Part shown: one piece after another, positions 9,334 through 17,771 of the stretch
Layout of the letters: the number at the start of each line of letters is the position of its first letter
Position numbering within the stretch: position 1 is the stretch's first letter
Assembly (NCBI RefSeq): GCF_016862315.1
Contig: NZ_BOMS01000049.1
Span: 1 to 64,000, forward strand
DNA from: Actinoplanes palleronii
GTDB lineage: Bacteria; Actinomycetota; Actinomycetes; Mycobacteriales; Micromonosporaceae
Length of the DNA: 64,000 bases
Direction: 5' to 3'
Made by a program: the position numbers and the translations under genes
The notes under the pieces: generated by a model
Told to the model about the DNA's origin: nothing
Seen by the model: only the letters and a program-made list of their open reading frames with translations
Database searches by the model: none

Positions 9334-9756
9334 ATGTCCGGACCTGGAGACGTGCCCCCGGAAATCCTCGATCAGCTGCGGCCGATCTGCCGGCAGCTGC
9401 CCGAGACGTATGAGGAACCGGCCTGGATCGGCATCCGCTGGCGGATCCGCACCCGGACCGTCGCCCACGTCTACACCCCGGACGTGGAGCGTTTCCCGGT
9501 CTACGCCGAGCACGTGACCGGCGGCGAGGCGCCGACCGTGATGACGTTCCGGGTGCCGCTCGAGGACCTGCTCGGCCTGACCGCGAGCGGCTTCCCGTTC
9601 TTCCGCGCCCCCTGGGGCCACAACGTCGGCGCGGTCGTTCTCGGTCAGCACACCGACTGGCTCGAGATCGCCGAGCTACTCACCGACAGCTACTGCGAAC
9701 TGGCCCCGAAATTCCTGGTCACCCGGCTGCTCAACCGACCACCTTGCCCGGGTTGA
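9334..9756 (+). CDS. MmcQ/YjbR family protein
   Basis: From ATG 9334 the product has 140 residues. It carries the compact alpha/beta fold signature of MmcQ/YjbR (DUF419-type) DNA-binding-like proteins: a central RVPLEDLLGLTASGFPFF segment and the C-terminal pattern DWLEIAELLTDSYCELAPKFL. These proteins have a double-wing fold resembling the DNA-binding tail of CyaY/MotA-like proteins, but their biochemical role is not settled. The last 26 bases overlap the end of the convergent FAD-oxidase gene. Confidence 0.8.
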   Translation: MSGPGDVPPEILDQLRPICRQLPETYEEPAWIGIRWRIRTRTVAHVYTPDVERFPVYAEHVTGGEAPTVMTFRVPLEDLLGLTASGFPFFRAPWGHNVGAVVLGQHTDWLEIAELLTDSYCELAPKFLVTRLLNRPPCPG

Positions 9757-11110
9757 ACAGGTTCAACGGGTCCAGCGTCTGCTTGACCGCGACCTGCATC
9801 GCCAGCACCCCGGCCGACAGCTCCTGCCGCATCCCGGCGCGTTTCAGCAGGCCGACGCCGTGCTCGCCGGTCACCGTGCCGCCCAGCGCGATCGCCGCGG
9901 TCAGGATCTGATCGAACGCCGCCTGCGCCGCCTGCCGCGCGCTGTCGTCACCGGCCGGCGCCAGGATCAGCGGGTGCAGGTTGCCGTCGCCGGCGTGGGC
10001 GATGGTCGCGATCGTCGTGCCGTTCCGGTCCGCGATCCTCTCGATCGAGGAGAGCATTTCCGGTACGCGTGAGCGCGGCACACACACGTCCTCGGTCAGC
10101 ACCGGCCCCAACCGCTCCAGCGCCGGATACGCCAGTCGCCGCGCCGCGAACAGCGCTTCCGCCTCGACCTCGTCGGTGGACTGCTCGGACCAGAGCGCCC
10201 CGGCCGTACGGAAGACGTCCGCGACCGCCGTCGCCTCCTCGTCCCCGGCCAACCCGGGGGTGTCGAGCTGGGCGAGCAACAGCGCGGCCGCGTCGGCCTC
10301 CAGGCCCAGGTGTTTCCAGTCCTCGACGGCGCGCAGGCAGGTGCGGTCGAGCAGTTCCAGCGCGGCGGGCAGCAGGCCGGCCCGGGTGATCGCGGCGACC
10401 GCCTCCCCCGCCGCGACCACGCTGCCGAACGCGCCGACCACGGTGCGCGGCGCTTCCCGGCGGGCCGGGCGCAGCCGCAGGGTGACCTCGGTGATCACGC
10501 CGAACGTGCCCTCCGAGCCGGTGAACAGGCCGGCCAGGTCGTAGCCGCTGACGCCCTTGGTGGTGCGCCGGCCGAGCCGGACCGCGGTGCCGTACTCGCC
10601 GGCCGGGCCGCCGACCACGGCCTCCATGCCGAGCACGTAGTCGCGGGTCACGCCGTACTTCAGGCAGCACAGCCCGCCGGCGTTGGTGGACACGTTGCCG
10701 CCGATGGTGGACCAGGGCGCGCTGGCCGGGTCGGGTGGATACCACAGTCCGTGTGCGGCGACCGCGGCCTTCAGGTCGTCGTTGACCACGCCGGGCTGAA
10801 CGGTCGCGGTCATGTTCTCCGCATCGATCTCGACGATCCGGTTCATCCGCGACAGGTCGAGGATCATCGCGCCGTCGACCGCGTTCGCGCCGCCGGACAG
10901 GCCGGTGCCGGCGCCCCGCGGCACGATCGGGATCTGCCGGGTGGCACAGGCCGCGACGATCCGGCGTACCTCAGCGGTGTTCGTCGGACGCACCGCGGCG
11001 AGCGCCGTGCCGTAGGGCGCCCACTCCGCGTCGTCGTGGCTGAGCCCGGCCAGCACATCCGGGTCCACGATCAGGTCGAGGCCGGCCGGCAGGTCAAGAT
11101 CCAGTCGCAT
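9731..11110 (-). CDS. FAD-linked 2-hydroxyacid oxidase/dehydrogenase (GlcD/D-lactate dehydrogenase type)
   Basis: The 459-residue protein matches the GlcD/Dld branch of the VAO flavoprotein family. An N-terminal PCMH FAD-binding domain contains VRPTNTAEVRRIV, PRGAGTGLSGGANA, and STIGGNVSTNAGG at about residues 135-147. A C-terminal cap holds the conserved TIAHAGDGNLHPLI and VTGEHGVGLLKR segments. Such enzymes oxidise glycolate or D-lactate with an electron carrier or oxygen. It stands alone without GlcE/GlcF partners, so D-lactate or another D-2-hydroxyacid is the likelier substrate. It is probably cytoplasmic or membrane-associated. Confidence 0.88.
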   Translation of the reverse strand: MRLDLDLPAGLDLIVDPDVLAGLSHDDAEWAPYGTALAAVRPTNTAEVRRIVAACATRQIPIVPRGAGTGLSGGANAVDGAMILDLSRMNRIVEIDAENMTATVQPGVVNDDLKAAVAAHGLWYPPDPASAPWSTIGGNVSTNAGGLCCLKYGVTRDYVLGMEAVVGGPAGEYGTAVRLGRRTTKGVSGYDLAGLFTGSEGTFGVITEVTLRLRPARREAPRTVVGAFGSVVAAGEAVAAITRAGLLPAALELLDRTCLRAVEDWKHLGLEADAAALLLAQLDTPGLAGDEEATAVADVFRTAGALWSEQSTDEVEAEALFAARRLAYPALERLGPVLTEDVCVPRSRVPEMLSSIERIADRNGTTIATIAHAGDGNLHPLILAPAGDDSARQAAQAAFDQILTAAIALGGTVTGEHGVGLLKRAGMRQELSAGVLAMQVAVKQTLDPLNLFNPGKVVG

Positions 11111-11137
11111 GGCCTCGACCCTACGCGCGGCAGTGGG

Positions 11138-11830
11138 CTACCCGGCCGGAGCGACGGCGGCGGTGGCCGGGTCGGTGCCGCCGGCGTCGAGGCGGAACGG
11201 CGGGTAGGCGTCGGTCATCAGCGCGGTGTAGGCGGCGACCCGCAACACCCAGCGGTTCAGCCCGAGGATGAAGTCGTAGAGCCCGGCCGGGTAGGTCCCG
11301 GTGACGGCCAGGATGATCGCGGCGATCAGCACCAGCAGGCCGATCAGCCCACCACCGGTCCAGCTGTAACTGGCGGTGTCGGAGTTCGCGGCGAACCCGG
11401 CGCCGCCACCGGCCAGGAAACCCACGATGATCAGGTGCGGCAGCGCCAGCAGCCACCACTTCACCAGGACCAGGCCGCGGGAGAGCCGCTCCGGGTACGG
11501 CACGTACAGCCGGGCCGGGTAGTCCACCACGTCGGCCAGCGTGAACGGTGGGTACCGGTCGGTGCCCAGCGCGCTGTACGCGTAGTAGCTCACCCGCCAG
11601 CCCCAGCGCAGCACGCCGAGGTTGAAGTCGAAGATCGCCCGCGGGTACCGGCCGGTGAACAGGATCGCGAAGAACGCGACGACGGACAGCAGCAGGAAGG
11701 CGATCCAGAGGAAGACCAGCACGACGTAGTGCGGGATGGCCAGCAGCCACTTCACCAGCCACAGCCAGCGGGACAGGCCCGGATCCAGCCGCGTGTCGAC
11801 GCGTACCGGGTAGGCGACGGGTGCGGTCAC
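11138..11830 (-). CDS. DUF4389 integral membrane protein
   Basis: From GTG 11830 (preceded at 9 bases by GGAGG; an in-frame GTG further up at 11884 lacks such a site) the product has 230 residues. It is built from two similar halves. Each has a SRxLxLVKWxLxxPH motif entering a membrane helix, then another helix, a YDF/FDFxLGxxRW motif, and a final YPPFxLD. This internal duplication is characteristic of DUF4389 proteins, which are found widely in actinobacteria with no known function. About four membrane segments are visible. It ends about 28 bases before the FAD-oxidase start on the same strand and may be transcribed with it. Confidence 0.82.
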   Translation of the reverse strand: MTAPVAYPVRVDTRLDPGLSRWLWLVKWLLAIPHYVVLVFLWIAFLLLSVVAFFAILFTGRYPRAIFDFNLGVLRWGWRVSYYAYSALGTDRYPPFTLADVVDYPARLYVPYPERLSRGLVLVKWWLLALPHLIIVGFLAGGGAGFAANSDTASYSWTGGGLIGLLVLIAAIILAVTGTYPAGLYDFILGLNRWVLRVAAYTALMTDAYPPFRLDAGGTDPATAAVAPAG

Positions 11831-11963
11831 GACGGCGTGCCTCCGTCCATCGATGGGCGTTTCTTCACGCAGGACATCACGCACCGGGGAGGGCGCACGA
11901 GGAATGTCCGAGATTCGACAACCCGTGACCGGTGCGGAGCATCGCGTGCCCTACCGTGTGCGC

Positions 11964-12716
11964 ATGGATCAACCTCCCGTGGTGCTGATCACCGGCGCGA
12001 GCGCGGGCCTGGGCGAGGAGATGGCCCGGCAGTTCGCGGCTCTGGGGTACGACCTCGCGCTCGGTGCCCGCCGTACCGATCGCCTGGAGGCGTTGCGCGA
12101 GCGGATCGTCGCGGAGCATCCCGGGCGCCGGGTCAGCGTCCGGGCGCTGGACGTCACCGACGACGCGGCCGTGTTCGCGGTGTTCCAGCAGTTCGCCGAC
12201 GAGTGGGGCCGGATCGACCGGGTGATCGTCAACGCCGGGCTGGGCAAGGGCGCGCCGCTGGGCACCGGCCGGTTCGACGCGAACCGGGCGACCGCGATGG
12301 TCAACTTCGTGGGTGCGCTGGCCCAGACGGAGGCGGCCCTGCAGATCTTCCGTGCCCAGGGCCGCGGTCACCTGGTGCTGATCTCGTCGATGTCGGCGCT
12401 GCGCGGCATGCGCCGGTCGATGACCACCTATGCGGCGACCAAGGCCGGGGTGGCGGCGATCGCCGAGGGGGTGCGCTCCGAACGCATTCCCGGCGTGGAC
12501 GTGTCGGTCATCTATCCGGGTTACATCCGCTCGGAGATGAACGAGCACGTCACCCAGAAGACGAGGTTCATCGTGGACACGCCGGTCGGGGTGCGGGCGA
12601 TGGTCACGGCGATCGAGAAACGCAAGGTCAAAGCGTATGTCCCGGCGTGGCCGTGGCTGCCGATCGGCGCGGCGTTGCGGGTGCTGCCGCTTTCCATCGT
12701 ACGAAAAATGGTCTGA
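11964..12716 (+). CDS. Short-chain dehydrogenase/reductase (SDR)
   Basis: From ATG 11964 the product has 250 residues and is a classical SDR. Near the N-terminus it has the Rossmann motif TGASAGLGEEMA. It also has NAGLGKG (the variant of NNAG), the catalytic Ser in LISSMSALRG, and the YAATKAG form of the YxxxK active site. It lacks a signal peptide. The substrate cannot be read from the sequence. Its stop is 13 bases before the following phosphatase gene, so the two form an operon. An upstream extension of the frame to 11853 has no SDR character and is not used. Confidence 0.88.
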   Translation: MDQPPVVLITGASAGLGEEMARQFAALGYDLALGARRTDRLEALRERIVAEHPGRRVSVRALDVTDDAAVFAVFQQFADEWGRIDRVIVNAGLGKGAPLGTGRFDANRATAMVNFVGALAQTEAALQIFRAQGRGHLVLISSMSALRGMRRSMTTYAATKAGVAAIAEGVRSERIPGVDVSVIYPGYIRSEMNEHVTQKTRFIVDTPVGVRAMVTAIEKRKVKAYVPAWPWLPIGAALRVLPLSIVRKMV

Positions 12717-12729
12717 GAGGAACCGTGAC

Positions 12730-13428
12730 ATGGCCCGCCTTCTGCTGATCAGACACGGTCAGGCGTCCTTCGGCGCGGACGATTACGACGCGCTCTCCGA
12801 TCTCGGCCACGAGCAGGCCCGGGTGCTCGGTCGTGCCCTGGCGGCCCGCGGCGTCAAGCCCGGCCTGGTGGTGCGCGGCACCATGCGCCGCCACGACGAG
12901 ACCCTGGCCGGGCTGATGGAGAGCCTCGGCGCGCCGGAGTCGCAGGTCGACGCGGGCTGGGACGAGTTCGACTTCCAGCACGTCGTCGAGATCCACCGCC
13001 CGCTCTACCGCGACCGCACCGCCATGATGACCGAGATCAACCGCACCGAGCATCCGGGCCGCGCCTTCCAGGAGGTCTTCGACGCCGCCACGCTGCGCTG
13101 GTCCTCCGGCTCCTACGACACCGAGTACGCGGAGTCGTTCGTGTCCTTCCGCGACCGGGTGGCCGCCGCGCTGGCCCGCATCCGCGACCAGCTGCGCCAG
13201 CACCGCGACGTGGTCGTGGTGAGCTCGGGCGGCCCGATCGCGATGGCCGCCGCCCTGCTGACGCTGGGCCCGGACGCCCCGGTGGCGACGATGTGGGCGT
13301 CCCTGAACCGGGTGTCGGTCAACACCGGCGTCACCAAGGTCATCGCCGGCAGCCGAGGCCTCTCCCTGTCGACTTTCAACGAACACACCCACGTGGAGAC
13401 CGACGCCAGGCTGCTCACCTACCGGTGA
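12730..13428 (+). CDS. Histidine phosphatase family protein (phosphoglycerate-mutase-like)
   Basis: The 232-residue product starts with LLLIRHGQASF, the RHG phosphohistidine motif of the histidine phosphatase superfamily. It continues with RGTMRRHDET (second arginine), and ends with VVVVSSGGPIAM where the family usually has a second catalytic His ('SHG'). Here that position is SSGG, so the second histidine appears replaced. ATG 12730 is preceded by GAGAGGAACC. It is translationally close to the SDR upstream. Substrate unknown. Confidence 0.85.
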   Translation: MARLLLIRHGQASFGADDYDALSDLGHEQARVLGRALAARGVKPGLVVRGTMRRHDETLAGLMESLGAPESQVDAGWDEFDFQHVVEIHRPLYRDRTAMMTEINRTEHPGRAFQEVFDAATLRWSSGSYDTEYAESFVSFRDRVAAALARIRDQLRQHRDVVVVSSGGPIAMAAALLTLGPDAPVATMWASLNRVSVNTGVTKVIAGSRGLSLSTFNEHTHVETDARLLTYR

Positions 13429-13877
13429 CGATGTCCGATCGGATGCGTCTGCCAGCCAGGTAGGCCCACATCACTGCATCGCTCTCTTCCGGGGGCGACG
13501 AGAGTCCGCAGTGCCAGATCGCGGGCGCTCACGGCCCACCCGGGGGCGGTAGCCGCACGCACAACCCGGTCGCGGACCCCTACCGCCCGCAAATCCGTCC
13601 CACCGCGAACTCCTACCGCCCCTCCCGCACCGAGCGCGGACCTCCGCCTCCCCCTCAGCGTTGGTCACCCTTGCGAGGCCACAGGCCAGCACCGTGATCA
13701 AAATAGGCAGTGGCGCCGGACCGCCTCAATCGTGATCTGCATTGACCGAGGCCATCTTTCCCATTTGCGCGGCAATGCACATCGCGCACAGTTGACAGTC
13801 TTGCGGGAATACGGATCTGCGTTTAGCCAGTTCGAGTCGAAGCCTGGCGTCACCAGATCCGAAGCCGGAGGTTGACC
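13429..13877. other. Intergenic region containing a REP-like repeat cluster, no gene supported
   Basis: About 450 bases between the phosphatase and the small cysteine-rich gene. The left part (13,535-13,640) is a GC-rich repeat cluster listed separately. The right part (about 13,690-13,860) is less GC-rich and shows no supported gene on either strand. Confidence 0.6.
13535..13640. repeat. GC-rich REP-like inverted repeats, cluster A
   Basis: The 9-mer GGGCGGTAG occurs at 13544 on the plus strand and, inverted as CTACCGCCC, at 13580 and 13613. Each is followed on its own strand by a related TCCGCG/TTCGCG-containing tail. The first two copies face each other with about 27 bases between. A related cluster lies 40 kb away at 53,490-53,680, where about 60 bases align (CCCACC, GGGGGCGG, CGCA, CGCGGACCC, ACCGCCC in the same order). 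Confidence 0.7.
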
Positions 13878-14144
13878 TTGACGGTTCCCGTCCACGACTT
13901 TGATCGAGAAATCAGGTTTGCAGATACCCGCCCGTTTGACAATACGAACTGGTGGCCCGATCTCTCCGAGGACGAAGAACCACACTGCAGGGAAGCCTTC
14001 GCCGGCCGATGGCTGGTGCACGACCTCACCGCAGCGCCAGATCAGGCCCGCTGCGCCCACGTCTGGCCGAGTGACCTGACCGAGGCGCAGTGCCTGCACT
14101 GCCACGTGGAATACGAGTCCTGGACGGCCGATCCGGTCACCTGA
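13878..14144 (+). CDS. Small cysteine/histidine-rich hypothetical protein
   Basis: A TTG at 13878 is chosen because a perfect GGAGG lies six bases before it; another TTG at 13872 touches the GGAGG. The product has 88 residues, acidic in the middle (WWPDLSEDEEPHCREA). It ends with a compact CAHVW(x)8CLHCHVEY motif, whose three Cys and two His could bind a zinc or iron ion. No family recognised. It is monocistronic and convergent with choA. Codon use fits real coding, but the unusual start lowers confidence. Confidence 0.6.
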   Translation: MTVPVHDFDREIRFADTRPFDNTNWWPDLSEDEEPHCREAFAGRWLVHDLTAAPDQARCAHVWPSDLTEAQCLHCHVEYESWTADPVT

Positions 14145-14327
14145 CGAGGTCGCTCCACGCACAACCGAGCAGTGATCGGGGTGCGATTCGGCGCGACGAC
14201 GCCGCTGTCATCCGTACAAAACAGGTCGTGGATCCGACCATGAACCCGGCAGCGTGCCGCTCACATGATCGGAGGGCGGCTCGGTGGAAAATGTCGATCT
14301 GCTTCCGTGAAGACGACCTGGAGCGCG

Positions 14328-14359
14328 TCGGCCCCATTCTCCGACGTGAATGGGGCCGA
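14328..14359 (-). terminator. Hairpin terminator after choA
   Basis: A perfect 12-bp stem (TCGGCCCCATTC pairing with GAATGGGGCCGA) with an 8-base loop lies 9 bases after the choA stop. No T-run follows, as is common for actinobacterial terminators. It would end the kstD-choA transcript. Confidence 0.75.
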
Positions 14360-14368
14360 GCCCGGAGC

Positions 14369-15955
14369 TCAGCCCACATCCACCGCGATGATCTTCTCGA
14401 TGTTGCGTTCGGCGAGGGCGGTGATCGTGACGAACGGGTTGACACCGGTGCTGCCCGGGATCAGCGAACCGTCCATCACATACAGCCCCGGATAACCGGG
14501 CAGCCGCCCGTAGTCGTCGGTGGCCTGACCGAGCACGCAGCCACCGAGCGGGTGATAGGTGAAGTCGTCGCCCCACACCTTGTTCGCGCCGAACAGGTCG
14601 CTGCGGTAGACGGTGGCCTGGGCCTTGTTGATGGTGTCGAAGACCCGTTTCGCCGCGTCGATCGCCGGCTGGTTCTGCGCGGTCTGCCAGCTCAGCTCGA
14701 CCTGCCCGGTCGCGGCGTTGTAGGCGAACCGCGCCCGGTTGGGGTTCTTCGTGATGGCCAGGTAGAGGCTGATCCACAGCTCGGTGCCGGCCGGGAACGG
14801 CGCGATCTCGGCGAAGACCGGCCCGGCCGGGTCGGCCCAGTTGTCGATCCCCACGGCCGGCATCCCGGACTCCAGGGCGCCGGTGGTGTTCCACAGGTGC
14901 TGGGCCCGGGCGACCATCACGTTGCCGTTGTTGCCCCAGCCCTGCCCGACCGCGGCCGGCAGGTTCGGCAGTTTGCCCTGCGCGCGCATCGCGACCAGCA
15001 GCTTGCTGGTGCCGACGCTGCCGGCCGCGAAGAACACCCGGTCGGCCCGGACGGTCTTGGTGGCGACCCTCGCGCCCACCGTGTCGATCTGGTTCATCGT
15101 CACGGCGTAGCCGCCCGCGCTGTGCGGGGCGACGGCGGTGACCACGTGCTGGGCGGTGATCGACAGTCGCCCGGTGGCGGCCGCCGCGGCCAGGTAGGTC
15201 TTGTCCAGCGACCGTTTGCCGTGGTTGTTGCCGTAGATGACCTCGCTGGCCAGCGCCGACCGGGTGACCGTTCCGGCCTGCTCCTGCTTCATGTAGCCGA
15301 AGTCGTACACGTTGTCGAGGAACCTGGTGGCGTAGCCGGACGCGGTGGCCTGGTCGCGGCTGACCCGGGCGTACCGGTAGCAGTCGGCGGTCGCGAACCA
15401 GGCGGTGTCGATGGCGTTGACGCCGAGCGCGGCGGTGGCCCGCGGGAAGTACGTGGCGTACATCGCGGCGGCGTCGACCGCCGGCAGGATCTCGGTGAAG
15501 TAGTCCCGCCGGGGCACCACGGCCATACCGCCGTTGACCAGCGAGCCGCCGCCGACGCCCCGGCCCTGGTAGACCCGGATGCCGGCGAACTTCTCCGAAT
15601 CGAGCACCCCGGTGTACTTCGGGATCGACTTGTTGGCGCTGACACCGAGGAAGTAGCCGACCGGCTGGTCGGTGGTGGTGCGCAGCCAGTACGAGCGCTG
15701 GTCCGGGTTCAGCACGTCGCAGAAGATCTTGCCGTCCGTGCCGGGGCTGGTCCACGCCATCCCCATCTCGACCATGGCGGTGCTGATACCGGCCTGGGTC
15801 AGTCGTAGCGCGGTGACCGCTCCGCCGTAGCCGCTGCCGATGACCAGCGCGGCAACGTGATCGCCGTCGGCGAGAACGGCGGACGCCTTGGCGAGCAGGG
15901 TCGCGGCCGGGACGCCGAGGGCGGCGGCGCGCAGGAGGGTACGACGACTGGTCAC
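14369..15955 (-). CDS. choA: Secreted cholesterol oxidase (GMC-type, class I)
   Basis: The 528-residue protein closely follows Streptomyces ChoA as recalled. It oxidises the 3-beta-hydroxyl of cholesterol and isomerises the product to cholest-4-en-3-one. Visible features are a Tat signal (SRRTLLRAAALG, residues about 3-14; cleavage before DGDH near 30) and the FAD dinucleotide motif GSGYGGA (about 40-46). It also has GRGVGGGSLVNGGMA and the active-site residues of the family: Glu in FAEIAP (about 382), His in TYHPLGG (about 469) and Asn in STGVNPFVT (about 505). Its start overlaps the kstD stop by four bases (ATGA), so the two are one operon. Two KstR-type sites lie in front of that operon. 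All key residues are present, so activity is expected. Confidence 0.95.
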   Translation of the reverse strand: MTSRRTLLRAAALGVPAATLLAKASAVLADGDHVAALVIGSGYGGAVTALRLTQAGISTAMVEMGMAWTSPGTDGKIFCDVLNPDQRSYWLRTTTDQPVGYFLGVSANKSIPKYTGVLDSEKFAGIRVYQGRGVGGGSLVNGGMAVVPRRDYFTEILPAVDAAAMYATYFPRATAALGVNAIDTAWFATADCYRYARVSRDQATASGYATRFLDNVYDFGYMKQEQAGTVTRSALASEVIYGNNHGKRSLDKTYLAAAAATGRLSITAQHVVTAVAPHSAGGYAVTMNQIDTVGARVATKTVRADRVFFAAGSVGTSKLLVAMRAQGKLPNLPAAVGQGWGNNGNVMVARAQHLWNTTGALESGMPAVGIDNWADPAGPVFAEIAPFPAGTELWISLYLAITKNPNRARFAYNAATGQVELSWQTAQNQPAIDAAKRVFDTINKAQATVYRSDLFGANKVWGDDFTYHPLGGCVLGQATDDYGRLPGYPGLYVMDGSLIPGSTGVNPFVTITALAERNIEKIIAVDVG

Positions 15956-17709
15956 GTCAGGTCTCCCGCCATCTCGCCGGCCGCGATGTAACCGAACGTC
16001 ATCGCGGGCCCGATCGTGGAGCCGGCGCCCGCGTAGCTGTGCCCCATCACCGCGGCACTGGAGTTGCCGGCCGCGTACAGGCCGGGGATGACCGAGCCGT
16101 CCGCGCGCACCACCCGGGCGCGCGGGTCGGTGCGCAGGCCGCCCTTGGTGCCCAGGTCACCGGGCACGAGCTTGCAGGCGTAGAACGGCGGCAGCAGCAG
16201 CGGCGCGAGGCAGGAGTTCGGGACGACCGCGGGGTCGGTGTAGTAGTGGTCGTAGGCGCTGTCGCCGCGGTGGAAGTCGGTGTCGCGGCCGGTCCAGGCG
16301 AACCCGTTGAACCGGGCGACGGTCGCCGGCAGCGCCGCCGCCGGCACGCCGATCTTGGTGGCCAGCCCGCCGAGGGTCAGGTCCTTGGCCACCGCCCCCG
16401 AGGAGTACCACGAGTCGGGGAACGGCAGCGCCGGCGCGACGTCACGGAACAGGTACCGGTTGCGGTAGTTCTGGTCGAAGATCAGCCACGACGGGATGTC
16501 CGGGACCACGCCGTTCTTGTCGTACATGACGTGCACGACGTCGCTGTACGGCGCGGCCTCGTTGACGAACCGCTTCCCGGCGCTGTTGACGATCAGACTG
16601 CCCGGCAGGGTCCGCTCGGCCAGGCAGAAATACGGCTCGCCGGGCAGCGGGATGGCCGGGCCCCACCACGAGTCGTCGAGGAAGTCGGTGGCCGCGCCCG
16701 CGCCCAGCCCGGCCCGGATGCCGTCGCCGGTGTTCTCCCTGGCGCCCACCGTCCAGTCGACGCCGATCGGCTGCCGCTGGTAGGTCAGGCGCATCGCGAG
16801 GTTGCGCTCGAAGCCGCCGGTTGCCACCAGCACGCCTCGGGTGGCGGTGATGACGGTCGCTACGCCGTCGCGGGTGACCACGACACCGGTGATCCGGCCG
16901 GTCGCGTCCTGCTGCAGGCCGGTCAGCGGCGTGTTCAGCCAGACCGGCACGCCCGCGGCGGCCAGCCCGGCGCGCAGGGCGCCGGCAAGCGCCTGCCCCA
17001 TGGTCAACGGCGTCTTCCCGGCGAGCACGGCAGCGGTGTAGCGGGCGACGCACTCGGCCGCGACCGCCGTGCCCCGGGCATTGACCAGCGACAGGTTGAG
17101 CCACTTGTAGTCGGCGCTGAACACGCTCAGGCCGTCGGGGGTCGGCAGGTAGGCCGGGTTGAGGTTGGCCAGCTCCGCGCCGAGCAGCGTGCCGTCGAAC
17201 AGGTCCGGCTCGATCGAGCGGCCCCGCGCGATGCCGCCGGGCAGCTCGGGGTAGTAGTCGCTGTAGCCGTCCATGTAGCGGAACCGCAGCGGGCTCTTCG
17301 CCATCACGAACGAGATCATCGGCGGCCCGTTGTCGAGGAACGCCCGCTGTTTGGCGGTCGGCACGTCACCGCCCACGACCGCGGAGAGATAGCTGGCCGC
17401 TTTGGCCGGGGTGTCCGGCACGCCGGCCGCGAGGATGACCTGGTTGTTGGGGATCCAGATGCCGGCGCCGGACCGGGCCGCCGAACCGCCGAAGGTCGGC
17501 GCCTTCTCCACGACCACGACGCGGAGACCGAGGGCGGCGACGCGCAAGGCCGCTGTCATCCCGGCCGCTCCGCAGCCGACAACCACGACATCGTACGCAA
17601 CAGCAGCGGCCCTGGCCGGAGTGCCGAGCGCGGCCGAACCGGCGACCAGGCCGGTCCCGAGGGTGGCGGCGCCGGCCAGAACCTGGCGCCGACTGAGGGT
17701 GGCAGACAT
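15952..17709 (-). CDS. kstD: Tat-exported 3-ketosteroid Delta1-dehydrogenase-like flavoprotein
   Basis: From ATG 17709 (preceded by GAGGAGCT) the product has 585 residues. It starts with a twin-arginine signal (LSRRQVLAGAATLG, cleavage after PARA near 34). After that come the FAD motif VVVGCGAAGMTAAL, then FGGSAARSGAGIWIPNN and YSDYYPELPGG, the latter containing a KstD-type Tyr. It ends with YAAGNSSAAVMGHSYAGAGS and TIGPAMTFGYIAA, which hold the Tyr and Gly of the KstD active site. KstD removes hydrogens from C1-C2 of 3-ketosteroids. Most characterised KstDs lack a signal peptide, so export is notable. A 3-oxo-steroid Delta4-dehydrogenase is the main alternative. First gene of the kstD-choA operon. 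Confidence 0.88.
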   Translation of the reverse strand: MSATLSRRQVLAGAATLGTGLVAGSAALGTPARAAAVAYDVVVVGCGAAGMTAALRVAALGLRVVVVEKAPTFGGSAARSGAGIWIPNNQVILAAGVPDTPAKAASYLSAVVGGDVPTAKQRAFLDNGPPMISFVMAKSPLRFRYMDGYSDYYPELPGGIARGRSIEPDLFDGTLLGAELANLNPAYLPTPDGLSVFSADYKWLNLSLVNARGTAVAAECVARYTAAVLAGKTPLTMGQALAGALRAGLAAAGVPVWLNTPLTGLQQDATGRITGVVVTRDGVATVITATRGVLVATGGFERNLAMRLTYQRQPIGVDWTVGARENTGDGIRAGLGAGAATDFLDDSWWGPAIPLPGEPYFCLAERTLPGSLIVNSAGKRFVNEAAPYSDVVHVMYDKNGVVPDIPSWLIFDQNYRNRYLFRDVAPALPFPDSWYSSGAVAKDLTLGGLATKIGVPAAALPATVARFNGFAWTGRDTDFHRGDSAYDHYYTDPAVVPNSCLAPLLLPPFYACKLVPGDLGTKGGLRTDPRARVVRADGSVIPGLYAAGNSSAAVMGHSYAGAGSTIGPAMTFGYIAAGEMAGDLT

Positions 17710-17732
17710 GAGAGCTCCTCGAATGTTGGAGC

Positions 17733-17746
17733 TGGAACGCGTTATA
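17733..17746. promoter_or_regulatory. KstR-type operator before kstD-choA
   Basis: TGGAACGCGTTATA fits the KstR consensus TnnAACnnGTTnnA at every fixed position. It lies 24 bases before the kstD start. Confidence 0.8.
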
Positions 17747-17771
17747 CTATCAGGCCACCCAAGCCCTGATG

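Noticed and set aside
10310..12748. An 812-codon plus-strand frame across the FAD-oxidase and SDR region
   Set aside because: It is antisense or out of frame to three well-supported genes, with biased Arg/Gly/Gln composition and no domain.
13471..13701. A 76-codon minus-strand frame in the gap after the phosphatase
   Set aside because: It reads through the GC-rich repeats and is Arg/Gly-rich without a family or ribosome site.
13698..14162. A 154-codon minus-strand frame opposite the small Cys/His-rich gene
   Set aside because: The plus-strand frame has a well-placed GGAGG and a coherent metal-binding motif; the minus frame has neither.
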